From CAZKWG01 sp964615375 (lineage in GTDB: Bacteria; Myxococcota_A; UBA796; CAZKWG01), in the NCBI GenBank assembly GCA_964615375.1, contig CAZTOW010000009.1, positions 198,248 to 262,247 of the forward strand: a stretch of 64,000 nt of DNA, read 5' to 3'. Under the pieces are notes generated by a model that was given only the letters and a program-made list of their open reading frames with translations, had not been told where the DNA came from and did not search any database. This document shows positions 8,293 through 15,805 of this stretch, in pieces. Position 1 is the stretch's first letter; each line of letters opens with the position of its first letter. Both the position numbers and the translations under genes were made by a program.

Positions 8293-9414
8293 ATGACCCG
8301 CCCCGCGCCCCTCTGCTCGATCCTCTCCCTGGTCTCCGTCGGCCTGCTCACCGTCGGTTGCGCCGAGCCTGCGGGCCACGGCCTGAGCCTGGACCCGGCC
8401 AACGCCCGCGGGGCGAGCGGCGCGGCCAGCGTGAGCTGCGCCGACGGCGAGCGCGCGGTGTACTGGGAGGACACCGACGGCGAGGTCGAGGACGTCAGCG
8501 ACACCTGGACCGCGGGCACCATCGACGCCGTGGCCCGGATCACCCACACCGGCGGTGGGACCTTCACCTTCTGCCCGGGCACCTACTACGTGGCGCTGAC
8601 GTTCTCGACCTCGGCCGTGAGCCTGGTGGGGGCCGAGGGCGCCGATGAGACGATCTTGAGCGGCGATCTTCAGCGGCAGCTCATCTTCAGCTCCGCCGAC
8701 ATCACCATCTCTGGCCTCACGCTGGAGAGCGGCCAGGACAGCTACTACGGCGTGGGCGGCAACCTCTACGTCAAGGGCGGAGACGCCGACATCGAGGACA
8801 GCGTCATCCAGCTCGGCCTCGCCAGCAACGGCGCGAACCTCGGGATGAGCGGCGGGACGCTCACGCTGACCGACGTGGATCTCCTCGAGGGGCACGTGCC
8901 CACGCTTCCGCGCGGCGGGAAGGGCGGCTCCATCCGGCTCAACCAGGCCGCGCTGGTCGCCTCCGGCGTGAGCATCACGGGCGCGTCGGCGGCCTACGGC
9001 GGCGCGGTGCGGGCCGAGGCGTCCACGCTGTACTTCGAGGACTCCGACATCAGCGGCAACACCGCGTCCAAGCGCGGCGGGGCCTTCGTGCTCTTCGACA
9101 GCGAGCTCGCGCTGCACGACACCGTCGTCTCCGACAACAGCAGCGGCGAGTACGGCGGGGCCATCTACCTGGAGCAGAGCGGCAAGGTGGTGTGCACCAG
9201 CACGAGCAGCGGCGGGATCTGGGGCAACACCGCCAGCAGCGGCGGCGGCGCCATCTACGCCAACATGGCGGGCTTCCCGTCGGTCGTGTCCACCGGCTGC
9301 GACTGGGACGGCTCCGAGGACAACTCCCCCTCCGACATCCAGATGGGCACCGTGTCCACGGACAGCGATCTCGGCGACGACGAGACCTTCTCCTGCGACT
9401 CCTCCGGCTGCTGA
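8293..9414 (+). CDS. Beta-helix repeat lipoprotein
   Basis: A 373-aa predicted lipoprotein. ATG at 8293 follows AGGAGA and begins a hydrophobic signal ending in a TVGC lipobox. The body is a right-handed beta-helix of the polymorphic-outer-membrane/NosD kind: a VGAEGADETILSGD opening, then ladders of residues such as SGNTASKRGGAF and SGEYGGAIY, typical of GGA(I/F) turns. It probably sits on the outer membrane. It is a different protein from the cassette beta-helix genes and has a normal export signal. It stands alone, with a convergent pirin gene 10 bp downstream. Ligand unknown. Confidence 0.85.
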   Translation: MTRPAPLCSILSLVSVGLLTVGCAEPAGHGLSLDPANARGASGAASVSCADGERAVYWEDTDGEVEDVSDTWTAGTIDAVARITHTGGGTFTFCPGTYYVALTFSTSAVSLVGAEGADETILSGDLQRQLIFSSADITISGLTLESGQDSYYGVGGNLYVKGGDADIEDSVIQLGLASNGANLGMSGGTLTLTDVDLLEGHVPTLPRGGKGGSIRLNQAALVASGVSITGASAAYGGAVRAEASTLYFEDSDISGNTASKRGGAFVLFDSELALHDTVVSDNSSGEYGGAIYLEQSGKVVCTSTSSGGIWGNTASSGGGAIYANMAGFPSVVSTGCDWDGSEDNSPSDIQMGTVSTDSDLGDDETFSCDSSGC

Positions 9415-9424
9415 GCGCGGGCGC

Positions 9425-10312
9425 TCAGCCGTACACCCGCAGCGCGTAGCTCTGCTTGCCCTGGGCGCGCAGCTCGCGGCCGATGCGGCGGATCTCCGCC
9501 TCGCCGCGCTCCAGCGCCGCGCGGCTCGTGTGGACCGAGTAGCTCCCGAGCACGAGCTCGTGGCCGCGCTGCGCGGCGGAGCCGAGGACGAAGCGCGTGT
9601 CTCCCTCGGCGACGAAGGGGATGGGCGTGGACCCTCGCTCGAAGATGGCCAGCTCCCCGCGGGTGAGGCGCGATTCGGTGCGCAGCGCGCCGTTCATCAG
9701 CGCGACCCAGGCCACGTCGTGACCGGCGGGGGGCTCGAAGGTCCAGCCCTCGCCGTCGCGCAGGCTCACCGAGAGGTAGGTCATGGGAGGCGACGCGATG
9801 GGGCTCACCGCCGCCCCGTAGGTCCCGAGGACCACGCGCGCCGGCCCCTCGGCGGGGACCTGCTCGGGGAGCACGTAGTGGCTCTCGCTGGGCGCGCTCT
9901 CCAGCTCGGCCGGCAGCGCGACCCAGAGCTGGAAGCCGCGCACCGGGCCGGGCTCCGGGGCCCCCGTGTGCCAGACGCCGGCGCCCGCGCGCATCCACTC
10001 CACGCCGCCCGCCGGCAGGACGCCCGTGTTGCCGGTGGTCTCCGCGTAGCGGGTGGCGCCGTCGAGCACGACGGTCACCGTGGCGATGCCCGAGTGCGGG
10101 TGCCACCCGGTCTCCATCGAGGGCGCGTCGGCGACCGCGGCCTCGAACAGGTCCAGGAACACGAAGGGCTTGACGAGCCTGCCGAGATCCCCTGGGCTCA
10201 TGAGGCGCGTGATGGGCCCGCCGCGGTGGCCGTGCGTCCGGTGGACGATGGCGCGCGGGCGCGCCGTGGCGGGCGCCGGGCTCGTGGGGGTGGGGGCGAT
10301 CGTCGTGTTCAT
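9425..10312 (-). CDS. Pirin family protein
   Basis: A 295-aa bicupin of the pirin family. Visible features are the HPHSGIATVT metal-site segment near residue 65, a MRAGAGVWHTG segment in the N-terminal cupin, and a second cupin containing PPAGHDVAWV. ATG at 10312 has AGGAAGGG upstream. The length fits the family (about 280-300 aa). Pirins are iron-binding cytosolic proteins, some with quercetinase or redox-sensor activity; which applies here cannot be told. It is transcribed divergently from the LysR-type gene at 10421, a common arrangement for a regulator and its target. Confidence 0.9.
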   Translation of the reverse strand: MNTTIAPTPTSPAPATARPRAIVHRTHGHRGGPITRLMSPGDLGRLVKPFVFLDLFEAAVADAPSMETGWHPHSGIATVTVVLDGATRYAETTGNTGVLPAGGVEWMRAGAGVWHTGAPEPGPVRGFQLWVALPAELESAPSESHYVLPEQVPAEGPARVVLGTYGAAVSPIASPPMTYLSVSLRDGEGWTFEPPAGHDVAWVALMNGALRTESRLTRGELAIFERGSTPIPFVAEGDTRFVLGSAAQRGHELVLGSYSVHTSRAALERGEAEIRRIGRELRAQGKQSYALRVYG

Positions 10313-10395
10313 GGTGTCCCTTCCTCTCCTGGCCGATTCAGAGCTCAATCTAGTCGTCCCGTCGGCGGGGTCCAGGCCGCCCCGCTGGCGAGACC

Positions 10396-10411
10396 GTCCC
10401 GTGTATGGGAC
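10396..10411. promoter_or_regulatory. Palindrome between pirin and LysR genes, candidate regulator site
   Basis: GTCCC-GTGTAT-GGGAC lies 10 bp before the LysR-family start and within the 108-bp divergent intergenic region. Its dyad symmetry and position fit a LysR-type operator or autoregulatory site (inference). Confidence 0.45.
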
Positions 10412-10420
10412 AATCGCGGC

Positions 10421-11317
10421 ATGGACCTCAACGAGCTCCTGGTCTTCGTGCGCGTCGTGCAGGCGGGCAGCATCCGCGGCGCGGCCGAGCAGCTCGGCAT
10501 GCCGAAGTCCACGGTGAGCCGGAAGCTCATCGAGCTCGAGGCGCGGCTTCAGGCCCGCCTGCTCCAGCGCACGACACGCAGGCTCAGCCTCACCGACATC
10601 GGCCGCATCTACTACGACCATGGCGTCCGCGTCGTCATGGAGGTCGAGGACGCCGAGCGCGCCGTGCAGCGCCAACAGGAGACGCCGCGCGGCCTGCTCC
10701 GCGTCACCGCCCCCCTCAATCTCACGCTCCTCGCGCCGATCATCAGCGAGTACCTGCGGCGCTGCCCGGAGGTTCGGCTCGAGCTGTCCGCCAACGCGCG
10801 GGTGGTCGATCTCATCGAGGAGCGCTTCGACGTCGGGATCCGCACCGGCCGGCTGGAGGACTCGTCGCTCATCGCGAAGACGCTCGGGGCCATCGCCTGG
10901 CTCGTGGTCGCGACGCCGGCCTACCTGCAGCGGCGAGGCCACCCCAGCGCACCCGCCGACCTGCGGTCGCAGGAATGCCTCCTCTTCGGGAGCAGCGCCA
11001 CCATCACGCTCACGCGCGAGGGGAGCACCGAGGAGATCGCCGTGACCCCCCGGCTGCTGGTCACCGACATGGACGTCCTGCAGGCCGCGCTGCGGGACGG
11101 TCTGGGCGTCGCCGTCGTGCCCGCCTTCCTCTGCGAAGAGGCGCTCCGCGCGGGCCACCTCGAGCGGGTGCTCCCCGACTGGAGCCCGCCGGCGACGCCG
11201 ATCCACGTCGTCTACCCGAGCACGCGGCACCTCTCGCCGACGGTGCGGAGCTTCATCGATCACCTCCAGGAGCGGCTGGCCCCTCCGCTCCGGGGCCTCG
11301 GTCAGCCCGCCGCGTGA
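10421..11317 (+). CDS. LysR-family transcriptional regulator
   Basis: A 298-aa protein. The N-terminal winged HTH (about residues 1-60) shows the standard pattern: VRVVQAGSIRGAAEQLGMPKS followed by VSRKLIELEARL and a LLQRTTRRLSLTDIG segment. The substrate-binding domain follows, with RGLLRVTAP at the hinge and GLGVAVVPAFLCEEAL near the end. The subtype resembles the AaeR/DsdC-like LysR members that control aromatic or redox genes. ATG at 10421 begins the canonical start MDLNELLVFV. It likely controls the divergent pirin gene. Confidence 0.92.
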   Translation: MDLNELLVFVRVVQAGSIRGAAEQLGMPKSTVSRKLIELEARLQARLLQRTTRRLSLTDIGRIYYDHGVRVVMEVEDAERAVQRQQETPRGLLRVTAPLNLTLLAPIISEYLRRCPEVRLELSANARVVDLIEERFDVGIRTGRLEDSSLIAKTLGAIAWLVVATPAYLQRRGHPSAPADLRSQECLLFGSSATITLTREGSTEEIAVTPRLLVTDMDVLQAALRDGLGVAVVPAFLCEEALRAGHLERVLPDWSPPATPIHVVYPSTRHLSPTVRSFIDHLQERLAPPLRGLGQPAA

Positions 11318-11324
11318 GGGTCGT

Positions 11325-11361
11325 GACCGAGGCCACCAGCCCCTGGCCGCGTGGCGCTCCC
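11325..11361. repeat. 37-bp direct repeat, left copy, beside toxin-antitoxin pair
   Basis: This copy begins GACCGAGGCCACCAGCCC and matches 12215-12251 at 36 of 37 positions. It starts 8 bp after the LysR stop and ends 3 bp before the toxin stop, so the two copies frame the module closely. Confidence 0.8.
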
Positions 11362-11364
11362 AGG

Positions 11365-12000
11365 CTAACAGACCTCGATCGCCAGCTCTCCCGCACGGGT
11401 CCGAAAAGCCTCGAATTCGTTCATCAGGTCCTTTCCCCGATCAAAGCCTCGGGCCGCGATGAGGGACAACGCACGCTCGGCCTCTACGAGGTCTTGCCCG
11501 CTGGCGACACCGAGAAGCGCGAGGAGATCCTCTGCGTCTCGCGGACGACGTAGGGGATCGTGAGAGAGCACCTTCATCGCGAGGAGATGTCCGACACTCG
11601 CGACGGGGAGCACCAGTCCGGGGATCACCTCCAAGGGGCTGGATCGCGCCACAATCTCGTCCTCAACCCCCGTCGTCGCGAACAGCAGGTCGACCAGCAC
11701 CTCATCGAGGGTCGCCAGCGGTGGGATCAGGCGCACGGTCGCCAGCCTGCCCGTCCCCTCATGCTCCAGGACCGCCTGAACACGATACCCCCGCCCCTGC
11801 AGGGTGAAGACCAGGCGCTCCGCCTCCTGATCGTCCGACACCGCCACCGCGAGGTCGAGATCACGCGTGAATCTCGGCTCGGCACGCGCGCTCACCGCGA
11901 GCCCACCGACCAACGCCGCGCGCCCATTGACCTCGGCCAGATCCGACACGACGCGGCGCAGCGCCTCGACCACTCCGCTCAAGCGCGAGACCTCGGCCAC
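11365..12000 (-). CDS. Nucleotidyltransferase-fold toxin-like protein (AbiEii/DUF6036 type)
   Basis: A 211-aa protein with a nucleotidyltransferase signature: ALVGGLAVSARAEPRFTRDLDLAV at about residues 28-51 (GG...R.T.DLDL). Two HLLAMK/DAEDLLALL-like helices follow, as in AbiEii/MNT-type toxins. GTG at 12000 overlaps the end of the small upstream gene by 22 bp, the classic layout of an antitoxin-toxin operon. It is flanked closely by 37-bp direct repeats. Such proteins inhibit growth by transferring nucleotides to tRNA or other targets; the substrate here is unknown. Confidence 0.75.
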   Translation of the reverse strand: MAEVSRLSGVVEALRRVVSDLAEVNGRAALVGGLAVSARAEPRFTRDLDLAVAVSDDQEAERLVFTLQGRGYRVQAVLEHEGTGRLATVRLIPPLATLDEVLVDLLFATTGVEDEIVARSSPLEVIPGLVLPVASVGHLLAMKVLSHDPLRRPRDAEDLLALLGVASGQDLVEAERALSLIAARGFDRGKDLMNEFEAFRTRAGELAIEVC

Positions 12001-12191
12001 GGGACCGGGCGACCCACGCCGTCGCCCAGCTCCGCGCCGGGCCGGGTGTGGAGCCAGCGCGTCACGCGCTCCCGAATCTCCGCCTCGTCCGCGCCAGGGT
12101 CCTCCCGACGGAGCCGTTGAGCCATCATGGAGACGCCGAGATCGTGGAGCTCCAGTGCGACGCGGAGGCGGCGGGCGGGATCGTGGCTCAT
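11979..12191 (-). CDS. Small partner (putative antitoxin) of the nucleotidyltransferase
   Basis: A 70-aa charged protein starting MSHDPARRLRVALEL, mostly helical by eye (REDPGADEAEIRERVTRWL). It is the first gene of a two-gene operon, overlapping the nucleotidyltransferase by 22 bp. Proteins of this size and pattern commonly sit upstream of AbiEii-like nucleotidyltransferases. The antitoxin role is inferred from position only. Confidence 0.6.
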   Translation of the reverse strand: MSHDPARRLRVALELHDLGVSMMAQRLRREDPGADEAEIRERVTRWLHTRPGAELGDGVGRPVPWPRSRA

Positions 12192-12214
12192 ACAGGCTCC
12201 GTATCGCGCCCCCC

Positions 12215-12251
12215 GACCGAGGCCACCGGCCCCTGGCCGCGTGGCGCTCCC
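12215..12251. repeat. 37-bp direct repeat, right copy, beside toxin-antitoxin pair
   Basis: Second copy of the 11325-11361 repeat with one mismatch. It lies 24 bp upstream of the antitoxin start and 25 bp before the methyltransferase start. Confidence 0.8.
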
Positions 12252-12275
12252 CGACCCGAGCGACTACGAGGGAGG

Positions 12276-12971
12276 ATGCTCGAATTCCGCCGCGTGCGCA
12301 CCCAGGAGCGCCTGGGTCCGCTCACCCTCGACCTCGAGGTCATCCCCAGCCTGGACGAGGCCATGGACCAGCTCTGCGCCGAGCTGGAGCGGCGGGGGCT
12401 GACCCGCGACCCGCGGAGCTTCGATCTCTGCCCCTACTTCGGGGTGGTCTGGCCGGCGGCGCGCGCGCTGTGCCTGGCCCTGGTCGCGCGGGGCGAGCGC
12501 CTGTGCGGCGCCACGGCGCTGGAGATCGGCTGCGGGCTCGCCCTGCCCGCGCTGGTGGCGGCGCGCCTGGGGGCCGCGGTCACGGCCACCGACTTCCACC
12601 CGGAGGTCCCCCGCTTCCTCGAGGTGAACCAGCGGCTGAACGAGGTGGTCGTGGACTACGTCTCCCGCGACTGGCGCGAGCCCGAGCTCCAGGAGGCCCG
12701 CTACGATCTCGTGCTGGCCAGCGATCTGCTCTACGACCCGAGCCACGCCCTCCCCGTCGCCCGGACCCTGGCCCGCCGCTGCGCCCCGGGCGGGCGCGTG
12801 CTGCTGGCCGACCCCGGCCGCCCCTACCTGGACGACTGCCTGCGCGAGCTCGGGCGCCTGGGCTTCCAGCACCGCCTCGACGTGGCCACCGTGGCCGGGA
12901 CCGCTCAGCTCGGCGGCGTCGAGGGCCGGGTGGAGGTCTTCGTCGTCGAGGGCTGGCGCCCGGGTGAATAG
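12276..12971 (+). CDS. Class I SAM-dependent methyltransferase (METTL21/Methyltransf_16-like)
   Basis: A 231-aa protein. Motif I is LEIGCGLALPALVAARLGA, followed by a VTATDFHPE acidic loop and, later, YDLVLASDLLYDP, the DLLY post-motif typical of the protein-lysine/nicotinamide N-methyltransferase-like group. ATG at 12276 directly abuts GGGAGG, so spacing is tight and a slightly later start is possible. The upstream frame is open but includes the direct repeat and is unlikely to be coding. The substrate is probably a protein side chain (family inference). Confidence 0.82.
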   Translation: MLEFRRVRTQERLGPLTLDLEVIPSLDEAMDQLCAELERRGLTRDPRSFDLCPYFGVVWPAARALCLALVARGERLCGATALEIGCGLALPALVAARLGAAVTATDFHPEVPRFLEVNQRLNEVVVDYVSRDWREPELQEARYDLVLASDLLYDPSHALPVARTLARRCAPGGRVLLADPGRPYLDDCLRELGRLGFQHRLDVATVAGTAQLGGVEGRVEVFVVEGWRPGE

Positions 12972-13051
12972 CCGCGCGTCTGGTGCGTCCAAGATCGGAT
13001 CATGACGAGGATTGACGGGCCCCGGCCGGTACCCGATGACAGACTCCTCCG

Positions 13052-13915
13052 ATGATCTCCCTTCGCGCTCAGGGCCGCGGCCTCCACTACTCCCCGCTGC
13101 GCGGGCTGGTCGAGTCCACGCTGCGCCTCGCCTACGTGGGCGGCTGGCCGGGGGCGCTGTGGGGGAGCCTGCCCGGCCGCAGCGAGGTGCGGGTCTGGCG
13201 GGAGGCCCTGGCGGTGCACGGCCTGCGCGCGCCGCTGAGGCTCGCCTTCGCCTCCGACCTGCACATCGGCCCCACGACCCCGCCCGCCCTGCTGGAGCGC
13301 GCCTTCGCCCTGCTGGCCGAGGCTCGCCCGGATCTGCTGGTGCTGGGCGGAGATTACGTGTTCCTGGACGCCACCCCGGCGCGGGCCGAGACCCTGCGGC
13401 GGCTGGTGGCCTCGGTCCCGGCGCGCCTGAAGGTGGCCGTGCTGGGCAACCATGACCTCTGGACGCGGCACGAGCTCCTGGAGGCCGCGCTGGAGGAGGC
13501 CGGGGCGCGCGTGCTGATCAACGGGGCGGTCCACCTGCCCGACCCCCACGAGGACGTCGCGATCCTCGGGCTGGACGAGCCCTGGACGGGGCGGCCGGAC
13601 GCGGAGCTCGCGCTGGCCTGTGCCCCGGACGCGCGGATACGGCTGGCGGTCGCGCATGCGCCCGAGGGCCTGCATGCCCTGGAGGGCCGGGGCATCTCCG
13701 TGCTGCTCTGCGGTCACACCCACGGCGGCCAGCTCGCGCTGCCCGGCCCGCGCCCCCTCGTCGTCCCCGGCCCCACCAGCCGCCGCCACCCCTTCGGGCG
13801 CCACGAGCTCGGAGACCTCACGCTCTACGTGTCGCGGGGGCTCGGGGGGATCGAGGTCCCCATGCGCTCCTGGGCGCCGCCGGACGTGCTGGTGTTGGAG
13901 CTGGGGCCGGGGTGA
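13052..13915 (+). CDS. Metallophosphoesterase (YkuE/YaeI-like)
   Basis: A 287-aa calcineurin-like phosphoesterase with all five metal motifs: SDLHIG, GGDYVF, GNHDLW, a lone VAHAPE His, and CGHTHGGQL. Members of this subgroup hydrolyse phosphodiesters such as UDP-diacylglucosamine or unknown lipid-linked substrates, usually at the membrane. No clear membrane helix is seen here. The last 30 or so codons are duplicated as a degenerate fragment at 19516-19575, on the far side of cassette copy 3. Confidence 0.88.
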   Translation: MISLRAQGRGLHYSPLRGLVESTLRLAYVGGWPGALWGSLPGRSEVRVWREALAVHGLRAPLRLAFASDLHIGPTTPPALLERAFALLAEARPDLLVLGGDYVFLDATPARAETLRRLVASVPARLKVAVLGNHDLWTRHELLEAALEEAGARVLINGAVHLPDPHEDVAILGLDEPWTGRPDAELALACAPDARIRLAVAHAPEGLHALEGRGISVLLCGHTHGGQLALPGPRPLVVPGPTSRRHPFGRHELGDLTLYVSRGLGGIEVPMRSWAPPDVLVLELGPG

Positions 13916-13993
13916 GCGCCTGGGGCCTGGCGGCTCCGCCGTGGCAGACTCTGAGGTCCGTCTCAACAGGCGATGAGCTCGGGCGGTCGTGGA

Positions 13994-15805
13994 TCAGGGG
14001 GTGACGGTCCCGGTGAGGATGGGGCCGCTGCCGAGGAGGAGGTGGGCGGCGCCGGCGCCATCTGCGGCCTCACAGTCGCCGGGAGCGCCGATCAGGATGT
14101 CGGCAAGGCCGTCCTTGTCCATGTCTCCTGCGGCGGAGATCGAGTAGCCAACGGCCATCCCCGTCTCCGATCCGACAATCATCTTGTCGGCGTCAGAAGG
14201 CTGAAGACTGCCACTCATGGGCCCATAGATCAGATAGACAGCCCCCCGGACATACCCCTCCTCTCCGTAGGCATGGCCGTTCTCGCTGTTGTACGGATCC
14301 CCGATGACGAAATCGTCGAACCCATCCGCGTCAACATCTCCAACTCCGGCCAGCGTTCGGCCAAGATTCAGATTCTCCCCCTCTGCCCCGAAGATATTCG
14401 CCTCCCCATCGGCGATGCCGCGAAGTCCGGGGGCGTAGCCCAGGTGAAGATACGCGCGGCCCCAAAGCTCGCCGGCAGGCCAGTTAGGAGAGCCTATCAG
14501 CAGATCCGGTGTCCCGTCTCCGTTCACGTCCCCCGCGCCGCTCAGGCTGTACCCTGCACGATCTCCACCCCACTCCCCGGGCAGTTTCAGATCTGCGTCC
14601 GCCAGGTTCAGCGTCCCCGGCTCCGGGCTGGTCAGGACATAGGCCGCTCCAGCACCACTGCCCGTGTAACACTGGCCATAGGCCCCGACAAACAGATCGG
14701 CCAGCCCGTCGCCGTCCAGATCGCCGACGTGCGCCAGGGTCGATCCAGCGTTATCGCCAGCGTCCTCGCCGAACAACTGAACATCAGCGTCCGTCCGCTT
14801 GTATTCGCCGGAGAGCGGCCTAAGAAAGAGCACGACCCCTCCGTGGGTGTCCCCGCTCTCCTCGTCCGCGTCGGTCCCCACACACGCACCCAGGTCGCTC
14901 TCATTGTCTGTGTCTATCGCTGGCCCCCCGATGAGCAGATCCTCCTGGCCGTCTCCATCGACGTCACCCGGAGCTTCCACGGTAGCGCCAAACTCTTCGA
15001 TCCCATCCAACCCCACAACCCAAGCATCTGCGTCGTCGGTCGAGAGCTCACCGACGACAGGTCCGTTTAGAAGATAGGCTACACCAACGTCGTAATCCCC
15101 ATCCAGGTCCTCTCGTGGGGCACCGACCATAAGCTCAGGATAACCATCTTCATTCTGGTCGCCGATGGCTGCATGCGCTGGTCGGTAGAATCGACTCCCG
15201 AGATCGTAAACGTAGAGCGATGCGTCGGCCTCAGCAAGTGAGCGAGACCCTGAGATAGCACCAAATACAACGTAAACCGTGCCATTGATCGCCGTCTGAA
15301 CCACCTGCAACGATGAGACGAGCAGGTCTTCCCGACCATCTCCGTTCAAGTCACCCGCCGCAGCCACTCCTCTCCCGACGTAGTCCTCTTTCTCTACCCC
15401 GAGCAGCTTCGCATCGGAGGTCCGAATGTCGAGTGGACTCTCTGACGAGCAGACCGCGTTGGCCTCGCTTCCGTCTACGTCCAGACAGTCATTGTAGACC
15501 CCATCCATGCAGATCTCGGGCGCGCCAGGGTACCTCTCCGCGTTGGTGTCGTCGCAGTCAGAGTCGTCCTCCACCTGACTGGGATCCGCCTCACAGGCCA
15601 CCGTGCTGACCGCAGGGTCTCCAAAGCCGTCCCCGTCCTCGTCTGCATACCAGACCTGCTCGATGCAGGGATCGCAGTCGGCTGTGTCTCCGGATTCGCC
15701 CGACTCACTCTCCGGCCGGGGTTCCGATGAGGTGCCATCTGTGTCCGTTCTGGGGGCGCCCTTCTCCGGAACGCAGGCGCCGAGCAGCAGCAGGAGCAGC
15801 CTCAT
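13994..15805 (-). CDS. FG-GAP repeat lipoprotein with MopE-type metal-binding motif, cassette copy 3
   Basis: A 603-aa paralog of 2240-4054 with the same layout: Leu-rich signal ending LLGAC, acidic linker, MopE-like Cys motif (WYADEDGDGFG, DCDDTN), then FG-GAP blades. Residues from the MopE motif to about 460 are identical to copy 2, while the signal-proximal linker and the last 140 residues differ. ATG at 15805 overlaps the beta-helix stop by 4 bp. The end lies 78 bp from the phosphoesterase gene on the opposite strand. Confidence 0.9.
   Translation of the reverse strand: MRLLLLLLGACVPEKGAPRTDTDGTSSEPRPESESGESGDTADCDPCIEQVWYADEDGDGFGDPAVSTVACEADPSQVEDDSDCDDTNAERYPGAPEICMDGVYNDCLDVDGSEANAVCSSESPLDIRTSDAKLLGVEKEDYVGRGVAAAGDLNGDGREDLLVSSLQVVQTAINGTVYVVFGAISGSRSLAEADASLYVYDLGSRFYRPAHAAIGDQNEDGYPELMVGAPREDLDGDYDVGVAYLLNGPVVGELSTDDADAWVVGLDGIEEFGATVEAPGDVDGDGQEDLLIGGPAIDTDNESDLGACVGTDADEESGDTHGGVVLFLRPLSGEYKRTDADVQLFGEDAGDNAGSTLAHVGDLDGDGLADLFVGAYGQCYTGSGAGAAYVLTSPEPGTLNLADADLKLPGEWGGDRAGYSLSGAGDVNGDGTPDLLIGSPNWPAGELWGRAYLHLGYAPGLRGIADGEANIFGAEGENLNLGRTLAGVGDVDADGFDDFVIGDPYNSENGHAYGEEGYVRGAVYLIYGPMSGSLQPSDADKMIVGSETGMAVGYSISAAGDMDKDGLADILIGAPGDCEAADGAGAAHLLLGSGPILTGTVTP

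Noticed and set aside
9530..10420. Plus-strand frame continuous with the LysR gene, giving a 595-aa protein
   Set aside because: The N-terminal 297 residues are antisense to the pirin gene. The canonical LysR start MDLNELLVFV is at 10421.
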